Of a DNA stretch of 10,795 nucleotides, positions 1-5,666 are shown piece after piece (the stretch's first letter is position 1; the number at the start of each line of letters is the position of its first letter). The notes beneath the pieces are model-generated. The model was not told the DNA's origin. It did no database searches and saw only the letters and a program-made list of their open reading frames with translations. Source of the DNA: JAJRZX01 sp964407495 (GTDB taxonomy: Bacteria > Desulfobacterota > GWC2-55-46 > JADFVP01); the NCBI GenBank assembly GCA_964407495.1, contig CAYOVP010000062.1, positions 1 through 10,795 on the forward strand. The letters are read 5' to 3'. The position numbers and the translations under genes are program-made.

Positions 1-13
1 CCTTTGCCCCTCG

Positions 14-48
14 CCCCCCCCATATCCTCCCTGCCTCCCCTTTCCCCC
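14..48 (-). other. G-rich tract with quadruplex potential downstream of the lipoprotein gene
   Basis: Read on the minus strand this stretch has four G-runs of 5, 4, 3 and 8 (plus-strand C-runs at 44-48, 37-40, 29-31 and 14-21) separated by loops of 3, 5 and 7 bases. This fits the usual G3+N1-7 quadruplex pattern. It starts 15 bases after the stop codon of the minus-strand lipoprotein gene, so it would lie in the 3' untranslated RNA. The pattern is seen directly; any role in transcript ending or stability is inference. No Rho-independent terminator with a U-tract is visible in positions 1-62. Confidence 0.4.
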
Positions 49-62
49 TTGAGACGGGGACC

Positions 63-410
63 CTATTCCTCCACCATCTCCTTGAACTTGTACGAGTAGA
101 CAGTGCCGTCTTTTATGAGTATCTCCAGTTGCCTTGTTGTGGTCGTGGCGCCGCCAGGCCTCTCGAAGAGCCCTCCGAGATAGGTGGGAACCTTCCTGAC
201 CCTGTAAGTGTAGATATACTTCACCATGCCGTTCTCGGTATCGGTCTTGTCTGGCTTGCCGAGAAGGGCGACGACGTCTTCCTTGGTGCTGGTCCCGGCC
301 TTTATCTGTTTTATTTCTTCCCTTGAGAACTTGGTCCCTTCCGTCGTCTTTAGTACCCCGGTACACCCTATGAGCCCGGCGGCCATGATGATGAGAAGCA
401 ATTTTTTCAT
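63..410 (-). CDS. Small outer-membrane-type lipoprotein, SmpA/OmlA (BamE)-like
   Basis: A 115-residue protein with a lipoprotein signal peptide: Lys-Lys at residues 2-3, a hydrophobic stretch and the lipobox LIGC with the lipidated Cys at residue 16. The +2 residue is Thr rather than Asp, which in enterobacteria favours the outer membrane. Residues 39-53 (GTSTKEDVVALLGKP) followed by a Tyr-rich strand match the SmpA/OmlA fold, in which a 'G.T..dV..llG.P' turn precedes a beta sheet. BamE, the best-known member, belongs to the outer-membrane protein assembly complex, but many paralogues have no known role, so no gene symbol is given. The reading frame extends 17 codons further upstream, but the start at 410 is chosen because it gives a proper signal peptide and is preceded by AGGATG at ribosome-binding distance. 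It lies 34 bases after the diguanylate cyclase stop on the same strand, so the two are probably co-transcribed. The stop is TAG. Confidence 0.85.
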   Translation of the reverse strand: MKKLLLIIMAAGLIGCTGVLKTTEGTKFSREEIKQIKAGTSTKEDVVALLGKPDKTDTENGMVKYIYTYRVRKVPTYLGGLFERPGGATTTTRQLEILIKDGTVYSYKFKEMVEE

Positions 411-444
411 TACGCCATCCTTTGGTTTTTTATTTTTTGCGGCA

Positions 445-1497
445 TCACGCCATGGCGACACCGTCGCGTCTCTTGTTCTTTATCTTGTACATGGCGTTAT
501 CGGCCATGTGCAGGAGCGTTGTCTTGTCCCCTGCGTCCTTTGGGTAGGCGGCGACACCAAAACTTGCCGTCAGTTTGTGGTCCAGGCCTTCTTCCCTCAG
601 AAAGACGTGGTCTTTTATGGCCTTACGGAGTTTTCTCGCCACGATGCGTGCGCTCTTCTTGTCTGTCTCGGGCATGAGTATTATGAACTCGTCGCCTCCG
701 TACCTGAAGGCCATGTCTACGGCGCGGATGTTGTTCTTGAGTATGTGTGCCACCTCCATAAGTACCTTGCTCCCGCAGAGATGCCCGTACTCGTCATTAA
801 CGGTCTTGAAGTAATCGAGGTCAATGAATATCATGGAGAGGGGATACTTGAAGCGCCTGGCCCTCTCGACCTCGTCATCGAGGCGGGCGTGGAGGTGCCG
901 GGAGTTGTACAGGTGTGTAAGGTCGTCTGTAATGGTGAGTTCGTGTATCTTCTCGAAATAATTGGCATTCTCTATGGCTATGGCGCTGTAGCCGGCAAGG
1001 GCCGTGAGGAGTAGAAGGTCTTCTTCTGTAAATTCCTTTGTGCGGGGCCTGTTTATGAGTTCTATTACGCCAAGGCACTTGTCTTTTGCAAGAAGCGGGA
1101 CGCAGATGATGGAACGCGTCTTGTACCGTGTGATGGAGTCAACACGCTTGCTGAACCTCGGGTCCTTGCTCACGTCGTTCACGAGGAGGGGCTTTTTCTC
1201 CCTTGCAACCCAGCCGGCTACACCCTCGCCCGATTTTATGGTCATGCCCTTTAACTTGGTGGAGCCCCGGCCCACGGCTATCTCGAACCTCAAGTCGCCC
1301 GTCTCCTCGTCGGCAAGGAGGAGAGACCAGTTGCCGGGGTGAAGGAGTTTGCGTATCTTCTCCATCACTATCTTCAGGATGGCATCTCGGTCGAGGGAGG
1401 ACGTAACCGCTTTACCTATATCGCTGAAGGTCTGTAACTGGCTTATCCTGCGGGCCTGTTCGCTCGTGCCAGGCTCTTTTCCTCTGTGCTTTGTCAT
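445..1497 (-). CDS. GAF-GGDEF diguanylate cyclase
   Basis: A 350-residue cytosolic protein with no membrane segments. Residues of about 22-180 form a GAF sensor domain, including the typical GVAGWVARE and VPLLAKDKCLGVIEL strands. Residues of about 186-345 form a GGDEF domain that makes cyclic di-GMP from two GTP. The active-site motif is intact (GGDEF at 267-271), as is the metal-binding FIDLDYFK at 224-231. An RxxD sequence (R258, D261) sits five residues before GGDEF, the spacing of the inhibitory c-di-GMP-binding I-site, so product inhibition is likely. The N-terminal DDLTHLYNSRHL replaces the more usual D.LTGL.NRR form. The GAF ligand cannot be read from sequence. The start is supported by AAGG about 6 bases upstream. 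The gene is divergent from rpmE and is followed by the lipoprotein gene. Function is confident; the cellular process it controls is unknown. Confidence 0.93.
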   Translation of the reverse strand: MTKHRGKEPGTSEQARRISQLQTFSDIGKAVTSSLDRDAILKIVMEKIRKLLHPGNWSLLLADEETGDLRFEIAVGRGSTKLKGMTIKSGEGVAGWVAREKKPLLVNDVSKDPRFSKRVDSITRYKTRSIICVPLLAKDKCLGVIELINRPRTKEFTEEDLLLLTALAGYSAIAIENANYFEKIHELTITDDLTHLYNSRHLHARLDDEVERARRFKYPLSMIFIDLDYFKTVNDEYGHLCGSKVLMEVAHILKNNIRAVDMAFRYGGDEFIILMPETDKKSARIVARKLRKAIKDHVFLREEGLDHKLTASFGVAAYPKDAGDKTTLLHMADNAMYKIKNKRRDGVAMA

Positions 1498-1501
1498 CGA
1501 T

Positions 1502-1520
1502 ACCTTATTTCTCGTAAGGT
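1502..1520 (-). promoter_or_regulatory. Inverted repeat overlapping the ribosome-binding site of the diguanylate cyclase gene
   Basis: ACCTTA (1502-1507) and TAAGGT (1515-1520) form a perfect 6-bp inverted repeat with a 7-base loop. In the minus-strand transcript the AAGG ribosome-binding sequence lies in the 3' arm, so the hairpin would mask it. The repeat falls inside the short leader predicted from the promoter at 1530-1558. The pairing is seen directly; translational control, or alternatively a protein-binding operator, is inference. A 6-bp stem alone is weak evidence. Confidence 0.35.
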
Positions 1521-1529
1521 TTATGGTTA

Positions 1530-1558
1530 GTTATAACGCATGGGAGTCCAAAAAACAA
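1530..1558 (-). promoter_or_regulatory. Candidate sigma-70 promoter for the diguanylate cyclase gene
   Basis: On the minus strand TTGTTT (1558-1553) and TATAAC (1535-1530) are separated by exactly 17 bases. The -10 box matches the TATAAT consensus at five of six positions; the -35 box matches only its TTG half. Transcription would begin near 1523, giving a leader of roughly 25 bases that holds the inverted repeat at 1502-1520. The region is markedly AT-rich against its surroundings. Confidence 0.45.
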
Positions 1559-1601
1559 CTATTTTAAGGTGATGGCGCCAGGGAATCTGTATAAAAAAAC
1601 C

Positions 1602-1630
1602 TTGAAGATAAAAGTCCTACCTGTTAACAT
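1602..1630 (+). promoter_or_regulatory. Candidate sigma-70 promoter toward rpmE
   Basis: TTGAAG (1602-1607) and TAACAT (1625-1630) are spaced by 17 bases in an AT-rich island. Each hexamer matches consensus at four of six positions. If used, it would give rpmE a leader of about 280 bases containing the G-run, the tandem repeats and the inverted repeat described separately. No better plus-strand promoter is visible nearer the gene. This is inferred from spacing and composition only. Confidence 0.35.
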
Positions 1631-1699
1631 AAACCGTTAAGCGAAAGAGCATTAAGGCGGCTGTCTCCGGGGGGCTCTCGCGGGGCGGCCCCTTTGACT

Positions 1700-1720
1700 G
1701 GGGTGAGGGAGGGGGGGGGG
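1700..1720 (+). other. Guanine-run cluster with quadruplex potential in the rpmE upstream region
   Basis: GGGG (1700-1703), GGG (1707-1709) and a run of ten G (1711-1720), with another run of six G at 1733-1738. Together they can supply four stacked G-tracts with short loops on the coding strand of rpmE. The run is clear in the sequence. Its folding and any effect on rpmE are inference. A run of ten G is also prone to length errors in sequencing. Confidence 0.45.
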
Positions 1721-1781
1721 AGATATCCACTTGGGGGGCATTTCCATTAGCCCTCTCTGCTACGAGGTATAAAGGCCGTAC

Positions 1782-1803
1782 ATGGCCTGGGTATGGCCGG
1801 GAT
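1782..1803 (+). repeat. Two tandem 11-bp direct repeats upstream of rpmE
   Basis: ATGGCCTGGGT (1782-1792) is followed directly by ATGGCCGGGAT (1793-1803), nine of eleven positions identical. The period is close to one turn of the DNA helix. GGCC occurs at 1774, 1784, 1795 and 1808, so the block is also rich in small palindromes. It may be a protein-binding site or part of a folded leader; neither is proven. Confidence 0.4.
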
Positions 1804-1849
1804 AGGAGGCCTCTAAGACGGGCTGCGGTGCAAGACAGGAGGGCCTCCT
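1804..1849 (+). promoter_or_regulatory. rpmE: Inverted repeat in the putative rpmE leader
   Basis: AGGAGGCC (1804-1811) pairs perfectly with GGCCTCCT (1842-1849) across a 30-base interior. The repeat ends 68 bases before the rpmE start. L31 genes in several phyla are thought to have folded leader RNAs for self-control, so a structured leader here is plausible. I cannot match it to a named leader family. No gene, tRNA or other RNA was recognised in the rest of the 420-base stretch 1498-1917. Confidence 0.35.
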
Positions 1850-1917
1850 CATGCCGGTCTGGAATGCGGAGGGGCCTTGACAACCAGGGATATTAAAAAA
1901 AATCGGAGGATACGAGA

Positions 1918-2124
1918 ATGAAAGACGGCATACACCCTGCCTACGACTTGACAGATATACACTGCGTCTGCGGCAACAAGATAAAGACACGCTCTACCAA
2001 GAAGAACATCTCCGTCGAGATATGTTCTTCCTGCCATCCCTTTTATACCGGCACTCAGAAACTCGTGGACACGGCGGGCAAGGTAGAGAAGTTCATGAAG
2101 AGATACAGGAAAAACAACGCTTGA
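1918..2124 (+). CDS. rpmE: Large ribosomal subunit protein bL31, zinc-binding type
   Basis: A 68-residue protein that reads as bL31 throughout: it opens MKDGIHPAYDLTDI, then has zinc ligands C16, C18, C36 and C39 (CVC and CSSCH) and continues HPFYTGTQKLVDTAGKVEKFMKRY. All four cysteines are present, so this is the C+ form, which binds zinc, rather than the cysteine-free paralogue made under zinc limitation. It sits in the 50S subunit at the central-protuberance bridge to the small subunit. The start is supported by GGAGGA (1905-1910), seven bases upstream. It is first in a plus-strand run with thyX 18 bases downstream. Its length is normal for the family. Confidence 0.97.
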   Translation: MKDGIHPAYDLTDIHCVCGNKIKTRSTKKNISVEICSSCHPFYTGTQKLVDTAGKVEKFMKRYRKNNA

Positions 2125-2142
2125 GCATGGGAGAGGCCCCTC

Positions 2143-2829
2143 TTGAAAGTTACCCTCCTTGCCTCCACCCCCGATCCGGAGCATACCGTAGCCCTTGCGG
2201 CGCGGCTCTGCTACTCTGACTCCGCCATCGGGGACCTGGAAGAAAAGGTCCGGGGCATGTCCATCGAGAGGTTTCTCGGCAAGATCCTCAAGATGGGACA
2301 CCTCTCCGTACTCGAACACGCCTCCTTCACCTTTGGCGTGGACGGCATCTCGCGCGTGACCTCGCATCAACTCGTCCGCCACCGCCTCGCCTCATACTCG
2401 CAACAGAGCCAGCGTTATGTTAAGTTCAGCGCCCCTGAGTACGTGGTACCCCGTACCATAGGCCGTGATGATGCGAAACGCGCCAAGTACACAGAGGCCG
2501 TAGACGGCCTCTTCAGGCTATATAAAGAACTCCTCGATGCAGGTGTCCCTGCCGAGGACGCCCGTTTCCTCCTTCCAAATGCCGCCTGTACGAGGATTAT
2601 CCTCACCATGAACGCCCGTGAACTCCTCCATTTTTTCAGACTCCGATGTTGCGAGAGGGCCCAGTGGGAGATACGGGAGATGGCAACAGAGATGCTGGCC
2701 CTCGCAAAGAAAGAGGCGCCTTTCATATTTCGTAACTCTGGCCCGGCCTGCGTAACCGGCCCCTGTAGCGAGGGAGAGTTGACCTGCGGCAGACCTGCCG
2801 AGATAAGGGAAAAATTCAGGTCCCTCTGA
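2143..2829 (+). CDS. thyX: Flavin-dependent thymidylate synthase ThyX
   Basis: A 228-residue FAD enzyme that methylates dUMP to dTMP using methylene-tetrahydrofolate and reduced flavin. The signature RHRX7S is intact: R79-H80-R81 and S89, within RHRLASYSQQSQR. GHLSVLEH at 52-59 is the usual N-terminal FAD/substrate segment, and RCCERAQWEIR at 168-178 is another family block. The C-terminus carries Cys at 203, 208 and 215, as I recall from some other ThyX proteins. Translation appears to start at a TTG, supported by GGGAGAGG (2129-2136) six bases upstream; the ATG at 2127 is out of frame. Carrying ThyX rather than ThyA would remove the need for high dihydrofolate reductase activity, but whether thyA exists elsewhere is unknown. 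It lies between two translation genes and probably shares the rpmE transcript. Confidence 0.96.
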   Translation: MKVTLLASTPDPEHTVALAARLCYSDSAIGDLEEKVRGMSIERFLGKILKMGHLSVLEHASFTFGVDGISRVTSHQLVRHRLASYSQQSQRYVKFSAPEYVVPRTIGRDDAKRAKYTEAVDGLFRLYKELLDAGVPAEDARFLLPNAACTRIILTMNARELLHFFRLRCCERAQWEIREMATEMLALAKKEAPFIFRNSGPACVTGPCSEGELTCGRPAEIREKFRSL

Positions 2830-2948
2830 CCATGACGGCCCTGGGCCTTTCATGCCACGTGGCCGCCCCTTCGCGGGCCTTGCGTAGAGAGGTGCAATGG
2901 CGGGCCCCCCTCTGGCGCTTGGTCCGGGCCGCTACCCCTTTACTGGTT

Positions 2949-3006
2949 GTAAGGACAATAAGGTTCATTGTCTCTTACCCCCGGGCCGGGGCAGGAACGA
3001 GACAGT
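2949..3006 (+). promoter_or_regulatory. Hairpin with a competing alternative pairing in the thyX-prfA gap
   Basis: In the 234-base gap (2830-3063), GTAAGGACAAT (2949-2959) pairs with ATTGTC (2967-2972) and CTTAC (2974-2978), giving eleven base pairs with one bulged T and a 7-base loop. The right arm ATTGTCTC (2967-2974) can instead pair with GAGACAGT (2999-3006), eight pairs including one G-U, enclosing a second GC hairpin around CCCC...GGGG (2979-2991). The two folds exclude each other. No U-tract follows, so this is not an ordinary terminator. The pairings are seen directly; a regulatory role for prfA is inference. No gene was recognised in the gap. Confidence 0.4.
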
Positions 3007-3063
3007 GCCCCTCTTCTGAGCCCAGGCTGCGCCCAGCGCCCCGGTCCATGGAATGCGTGAGAG

Positions 3064-4146
3064 ATGATCTTCAAGGAAAGACTCGAGGACATAGCAAAGA
3101 GATACGACGAACTCGCGGACCTTCTTGCCTCGCCGGACGTCGTATCCAACCGCGACCTCTACCAGAAGTACGCCAAGGAACACTCGGACCTCGCGCCCCT
3201 CGTAGAGGCATACAGGCAACTCTGCGAGGTGGATGCCGAGATAGAGGAATACAATGGCGCACTTGCCGGAAAGGACGCGGACCTGCGCGAACTCGCGGGC
3301 GAGGAACTTCCGGGCCTTGAGAAAAAACGCGAGGCCATCATACGCTCACTACGCCTCATGCTCCTACCAAAGGACCCAAATGACGAGAAAAACGTCATAC
3401 TCGAGATAAGGGCAGGCGCCGGCGGAGACGAATCCGCCATCTTCGTAGCCGATATGTTCAGGATGTACTCGCGGTACGCCGAACGAGCGGGCTGGAGGGT
3501 GGAAGTCCTCTCGTCGAGCCCCACCGGCCACAACGGGTTCAAGGAAATAATCGCCATCATAGAGGGCCGTGGAGCCTACTCGCGCCTCAAGTACGAGTCC
3601 GGGGTCCACAGGGTGCAACGCGTCCCGGAGACAGAGGCGCAGGGCCGCCGCCATACCTCCACCGTTACAGTGGCAGTCCTGCCAGAGGCCGAGGAGGTGG
3701 AGGTGGACATAAAACCCGATGAACTGCGCGTGGATACCTTCCGCGCCGGCGGCCACGGCGGACAGAACGTGAACAAGGTGGAGACAGCCGTCCGTATAAC
3801 GCACTTGCCCACAAACACCGTGGTAGTCTGCCAGGACGAAAAGAGCCAGCACAAGAACCGCCAGAAGGCCATGAAGATACTCCTTGCGAGAATCCTCGAC
3901 AAGAAGACCGAGGAACACAACAGGAAGATAGCCCTTGAGCGGAAATCGCAGGTGGGTACCGGCGATAGAAGCGAGAAGATACGAACCTATAACTTCCCGC
4001 AGAACCGCGTCACAGACCATAGAATAGGACTTACGCTCTATAAACTCGCCGAAATCATGGACGGCGACCTCACTGAACTCATGGACGCACTCAACACACA
4101 CTACCAGACACTGGCCCTCAAGGGCGACGAAAAGGCCACGGCCTGA
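3064..4146 (+). CDS. prfA: Peptide chain release factor 1 (RF1)
   Basis: A 360-residue class I release factor, the normal length. The GGQ motif that triggers peptidyl-tRNA hydrolysis is at 232-234 (RAGGHGGQNVNKVE). The stop-codon-reading tripeptide is PET at 188-190 (QRVPETEAQGRRHTS), a form of the PxT motif of RF1, which reads UAA and UAG; RF2 would have SPF here. Residues 1-100 are the helical domain 1. The Gln of GGQ is normally methylated by PrmC, whose gene often follows prfA but is not here. The ATG at 3064 gives the expected N-terminus, though the ribosome-binding site is poor (only GAGAG touching the start, and GGA further up). Expression may depend on the structured gap upstream. A repeat element starts within 40 bases of the stop. 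Confidence 0.97.
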   Translation: MIFKERLEDIAKRYDELADLLASPDVVSNRDLYQKYAKEHSDLAPLVEAYRQLCEVDAEIEEYNGALAGKDADLRELAGEELPGLEKKREAIIRSLRLMLLPKDPNDEKNVILEIRAGAGGDESAIFVADMFRMYSRYAERAGWRVEVLSSSPTGHNGFKEIIAIIEGRGAYSRLKYESGVHRVQRVPETEAQGRRHTSTVTVAVLPEAEEVEVDIKPDELRVDTFRAGGHGGQNVNKVETAVRITHLPTNTVVVCQDEKSQHKNRQKAMKILLARILDKKTEEHNRKIALERKSQVGTGDRSEKIRTYNFPQNRVTDHRIGLTLYKLAEIMDGDLTELMDALNTHYQTLALKGDEKATA

Positions 4147-4181
4147 GAAAGAACGGAAGACAAGAAGAAAGTTGCGTGGGC

Positions 4182-4255
4182 CGGGCTTCGCCCGCCAAAA
4201 AGAAAAAGATTTCCTTACTTTCTTTTAGAAAAAAGAAAGTAAGACAAAGAAAACC
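4182..4255 (+). repeat. Two-hairpin repeat, copy A (between prfA and murA)
   Basis: Hairpin 1 is CGGGC-TTC-GCCCG (4182-4194). A 19-base A-rich linker follows. Hairpin 2 has perfect 13-bp arms CTTACTTTCTTTT (4214-4226) and AAAAGAAAGTAAG (4231-4243) around the loop AGAA, and is followed by ACAAAGAAAACC. Copies B and C have the same order and direction. Between copies the inner nine pairs of hairpin 2 are unchanged, while the outer pairs differ but still match. The element is intergenic and downstream of a plus-strand gene. It is not a standard terminator, because neither hairpin is followed by a T-run. It may be a mobile or REP-like repeat or a 3'-end RNA element. Confidence 0.75.
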
Positions 4256-4272
4256 AGTTTAAGAAAGAACTC

Positions 4273-4310
4273 GTAGGTTGGGTAGAGCGGAGCGAAACCC
4301 AACAAATAAA
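4273..4310 (+). repeat. REP-like hairpin, copy A
   Basis: GTTGGGT (4277-4283) and ACCCAAC (4297-4303) form a perfect 7-bp stem around the loop AGAGCGGAGCGAA, followed by AAATAA. It resembles short palindromes that I recall as widely scattered in bacterial intergenic regions and often linked to REP-type transposases; this is from memory and was not searched. A matching hairpin lies at 9929-9955 with the same loop except one base and a compensatory change in the stem. Further downstream CTACCCACCAAC (4314-4325) can compete for the left arm. Confidence 0.75.
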
Positions 4311-4341
4311 AGGCTACCCACCAACAAAACAAAAGAAAGAA

Positions 4342-4361
4342 ATGCGGGCCGCGGCCCGCAT
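4342..4361 (+). repeat. Perfect 20-bp palindrome just before murA
   Basis: The left half ATGCGGGCCG (4342-4351) is exactly complementary to the right half (4352-4361). As RNA it gives an 8-bp GC-rich stem with a CGCG loop, ending eight bases before the murA start codon. As DNA it is a symmetric site suitable for a dimeric protein. It may lower murA translation, bind a regulator, or simply be the last part of the repeat cluster. The symmetry is certain; the role is not. Confidence 0.6.
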
Positions 4362-4369
4362 ATTGAAGA

Positions 4370-5641
4370 ATGGATAGACTCGTTATAAACGGCGGCAACC
4401 GTATCGTGGGAGAGGTCCCTGTCTCTGGGGCCAAGAACGCCGCACTTCCCCTCATGGCCGGCGGCCTCCTCGTGGACGAGCCCCTCACCATTACCAATGT
4501 CCCACCTCTTCGCGATATCCGCACCTTTATCGGCCTTCTCCGTCACACCGGCGTAGACGTGGATTTTGACGAAGAAGAAGGCTCCCTGCGCATGAGTACG
4601 GCCTCGGTAAAGGAGCCTGTCGCCCCCTACGAGATGGTAAAGACCATGCGAGCCTCCATACTCGTCCTTGGCCCGCTCCTCGGAAGGTTTCACCGCGCAA
4701 GGGTCTCTCTTCCCGGAGGCTGCGCCATCGGCGCACGCCCGGTGAACCTCCACATCGAGGGCCTCCGGCGAATGGGAGCAAGTGTGGAGATAGAGCACGG
4801 ATATATCAAGGCCAAGGCCCCGGGAGGGCTTCGCGGCGAGAGGATATACCTTGATCTGCCGTCTGTCACTGGCACGGAAAACCTCATGCTCGCTGCAGTC
4901 CTGGCCCGCGGCGAGACAGTCATCGAGAACGCGGCCCTCGAGCCCGAGGTGGCCTTTCTTGCCGGAGCCCTCAACAAGATGGGGGCAAAGGTCACTGGCG
5001 CGGGCACGGAGCGCATCGTCATCCAGGGAGTCGATCATCTCCATTCCGCGAAAATCGAGGTCATACCCGACAGGGTCGAGGCCGGCACATTCATGGTGGC
5101 CTCGGCCATGACAGGGGGAAATGTCCTCATAAGAAACTGTCCGCTGGACTATCTCGATGCCCTTGTGGTAAAACTCCGTGAGGCTGGCGCATCCATCGAG
5201 GCAGAGAGCGGCGGAGTGCGAGTCCTTGGAAAGTGGCCTGTAAAGAGCGTTGACGTGAAGACCATGCCATACCCCGGTTTTCCAACAGACATGCAGGCCC
5301 AGATAATGGCCATGATGACCATAGCCAGCGGCCTCAGCGTCATACGCGAGACAGTCTTTGAGAACAGGTTCATGCATGTAGGGGAACTGCGGCGAATGGG
5401 CGCAGATATCTCTGTGGACGGCAGATGCGCCATAATCCGCGGGGTCCCGGGGCTCAGCGGGGCGCCGCTCATGGCAACGGATCTTCGCGCAAGCGCCTCT
5501 CTCGTCCTCGCAGGCCTCGTTGCCGCAGGCCGTACAGAGGTCTCGAGGATATACCACCTCGACCGGGGGTACGCTGGACTCGAAAAAAAACTCGCCGCTC
5601 TTGGGGCGGACATTGTGAGGGTACATGATAAGGACGAGTAG
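4370..5641 (+). CDS. murA: UDP-N-acetylglucosamine 1-carboxyvinyltransferase MurA
   Basis: A 423-residue cytosolic enzyme of the EPSP synthase fold. It transfers enolpyruvate from phosphoenolpyruvate to UDP-GlcNAc, the committed step of peptidoglycan synthesis. Key residues are present: K22 in SGAKNAALPLM, the catalytic Cys at 118 in SLPGGCAIGARPVNLH (Cys115 in E. coli), D307 in GFPTDMQAQ, and R399 in LDRGY. Because Cys is present rather than Asp, the enzyme should in principle be sensitive to fosfomycin. The length is normal. The start gives the family N-terminus MDRLVINGG, but upstream there is only a weak GAAG and the GC-rich palindrome at 4342-4361, so initiation may be poor or controlled. 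Its stop lies 25 bases before the preferred hisG start, placing it at the head of the his gene run. Confidence 0.97.
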   Translation: MDRLVINGGNRIVGEVPVSGAKNAALPLMAGGLLVDEPLTITNVPPLRDIRTFIGLLRHTGVDVDFDEEEGSLRMSTASVKEPVAPYEMVKTMRASILVLGPLLGRFHRARVSLPGGCAIGARPVNLHIEGLRRMGASVEIEHGYIKAKAPGGLRGERIYLDLPSVTGTENLMLAAVLARGETVIENAALEPEVAFLAGALNKMGAKVTGAGTERIVIQGVDHLHSAKIEVIPDRVEAGTFMVASAMTGGNVLIRNCPLDYLDALVVKLREAGASIEAESGGVRVLGKWPVKSVDVKTMPYPGFPTDMQAQIMAMMTIASGLSVIRETVFENRFMHVGELRRMGADISVDGRCAIIRGVPGLSGAPLMATDLRASASLVLAGLVAAGRTEVSRIYHLDRGYAGLEKKLAALGADIVRVHDKDE

Positions 5642-5666
5642 GGCCGCAAGACAGGCCGGAAAAGAC

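Noticed and set aside
1..23. Possible minus-strand start codon at 23 preceded by GGGAGG
   Set aside because: The spacing to the ATG is only two bases, and the seven codons visible are Gly-rich from the G-run; nothing supports a gene.
1877..1882. Perfect TTGACA hexamer close to rpmE
   Set aside because: No -10 box lies at a workable distance; TATTAA follows only eight bases later, and 17 bases downstream the sequence is AAATCG.
2832..3320. Plus-strand open frame across the thyX-prfA gap
   Set aside because: It runs out of frame into prfA, is Arg/Pro-rich and has no ribosome-binding site or recognisable domain.
4214..4243. Hairpin 2 of the repeat as an intrinsic terminator
   Set aside because: The stem is AT-rich and followed by A-rich rather than T-rich sequence on the plus strand; on the minus strand no clean T-run follows either.
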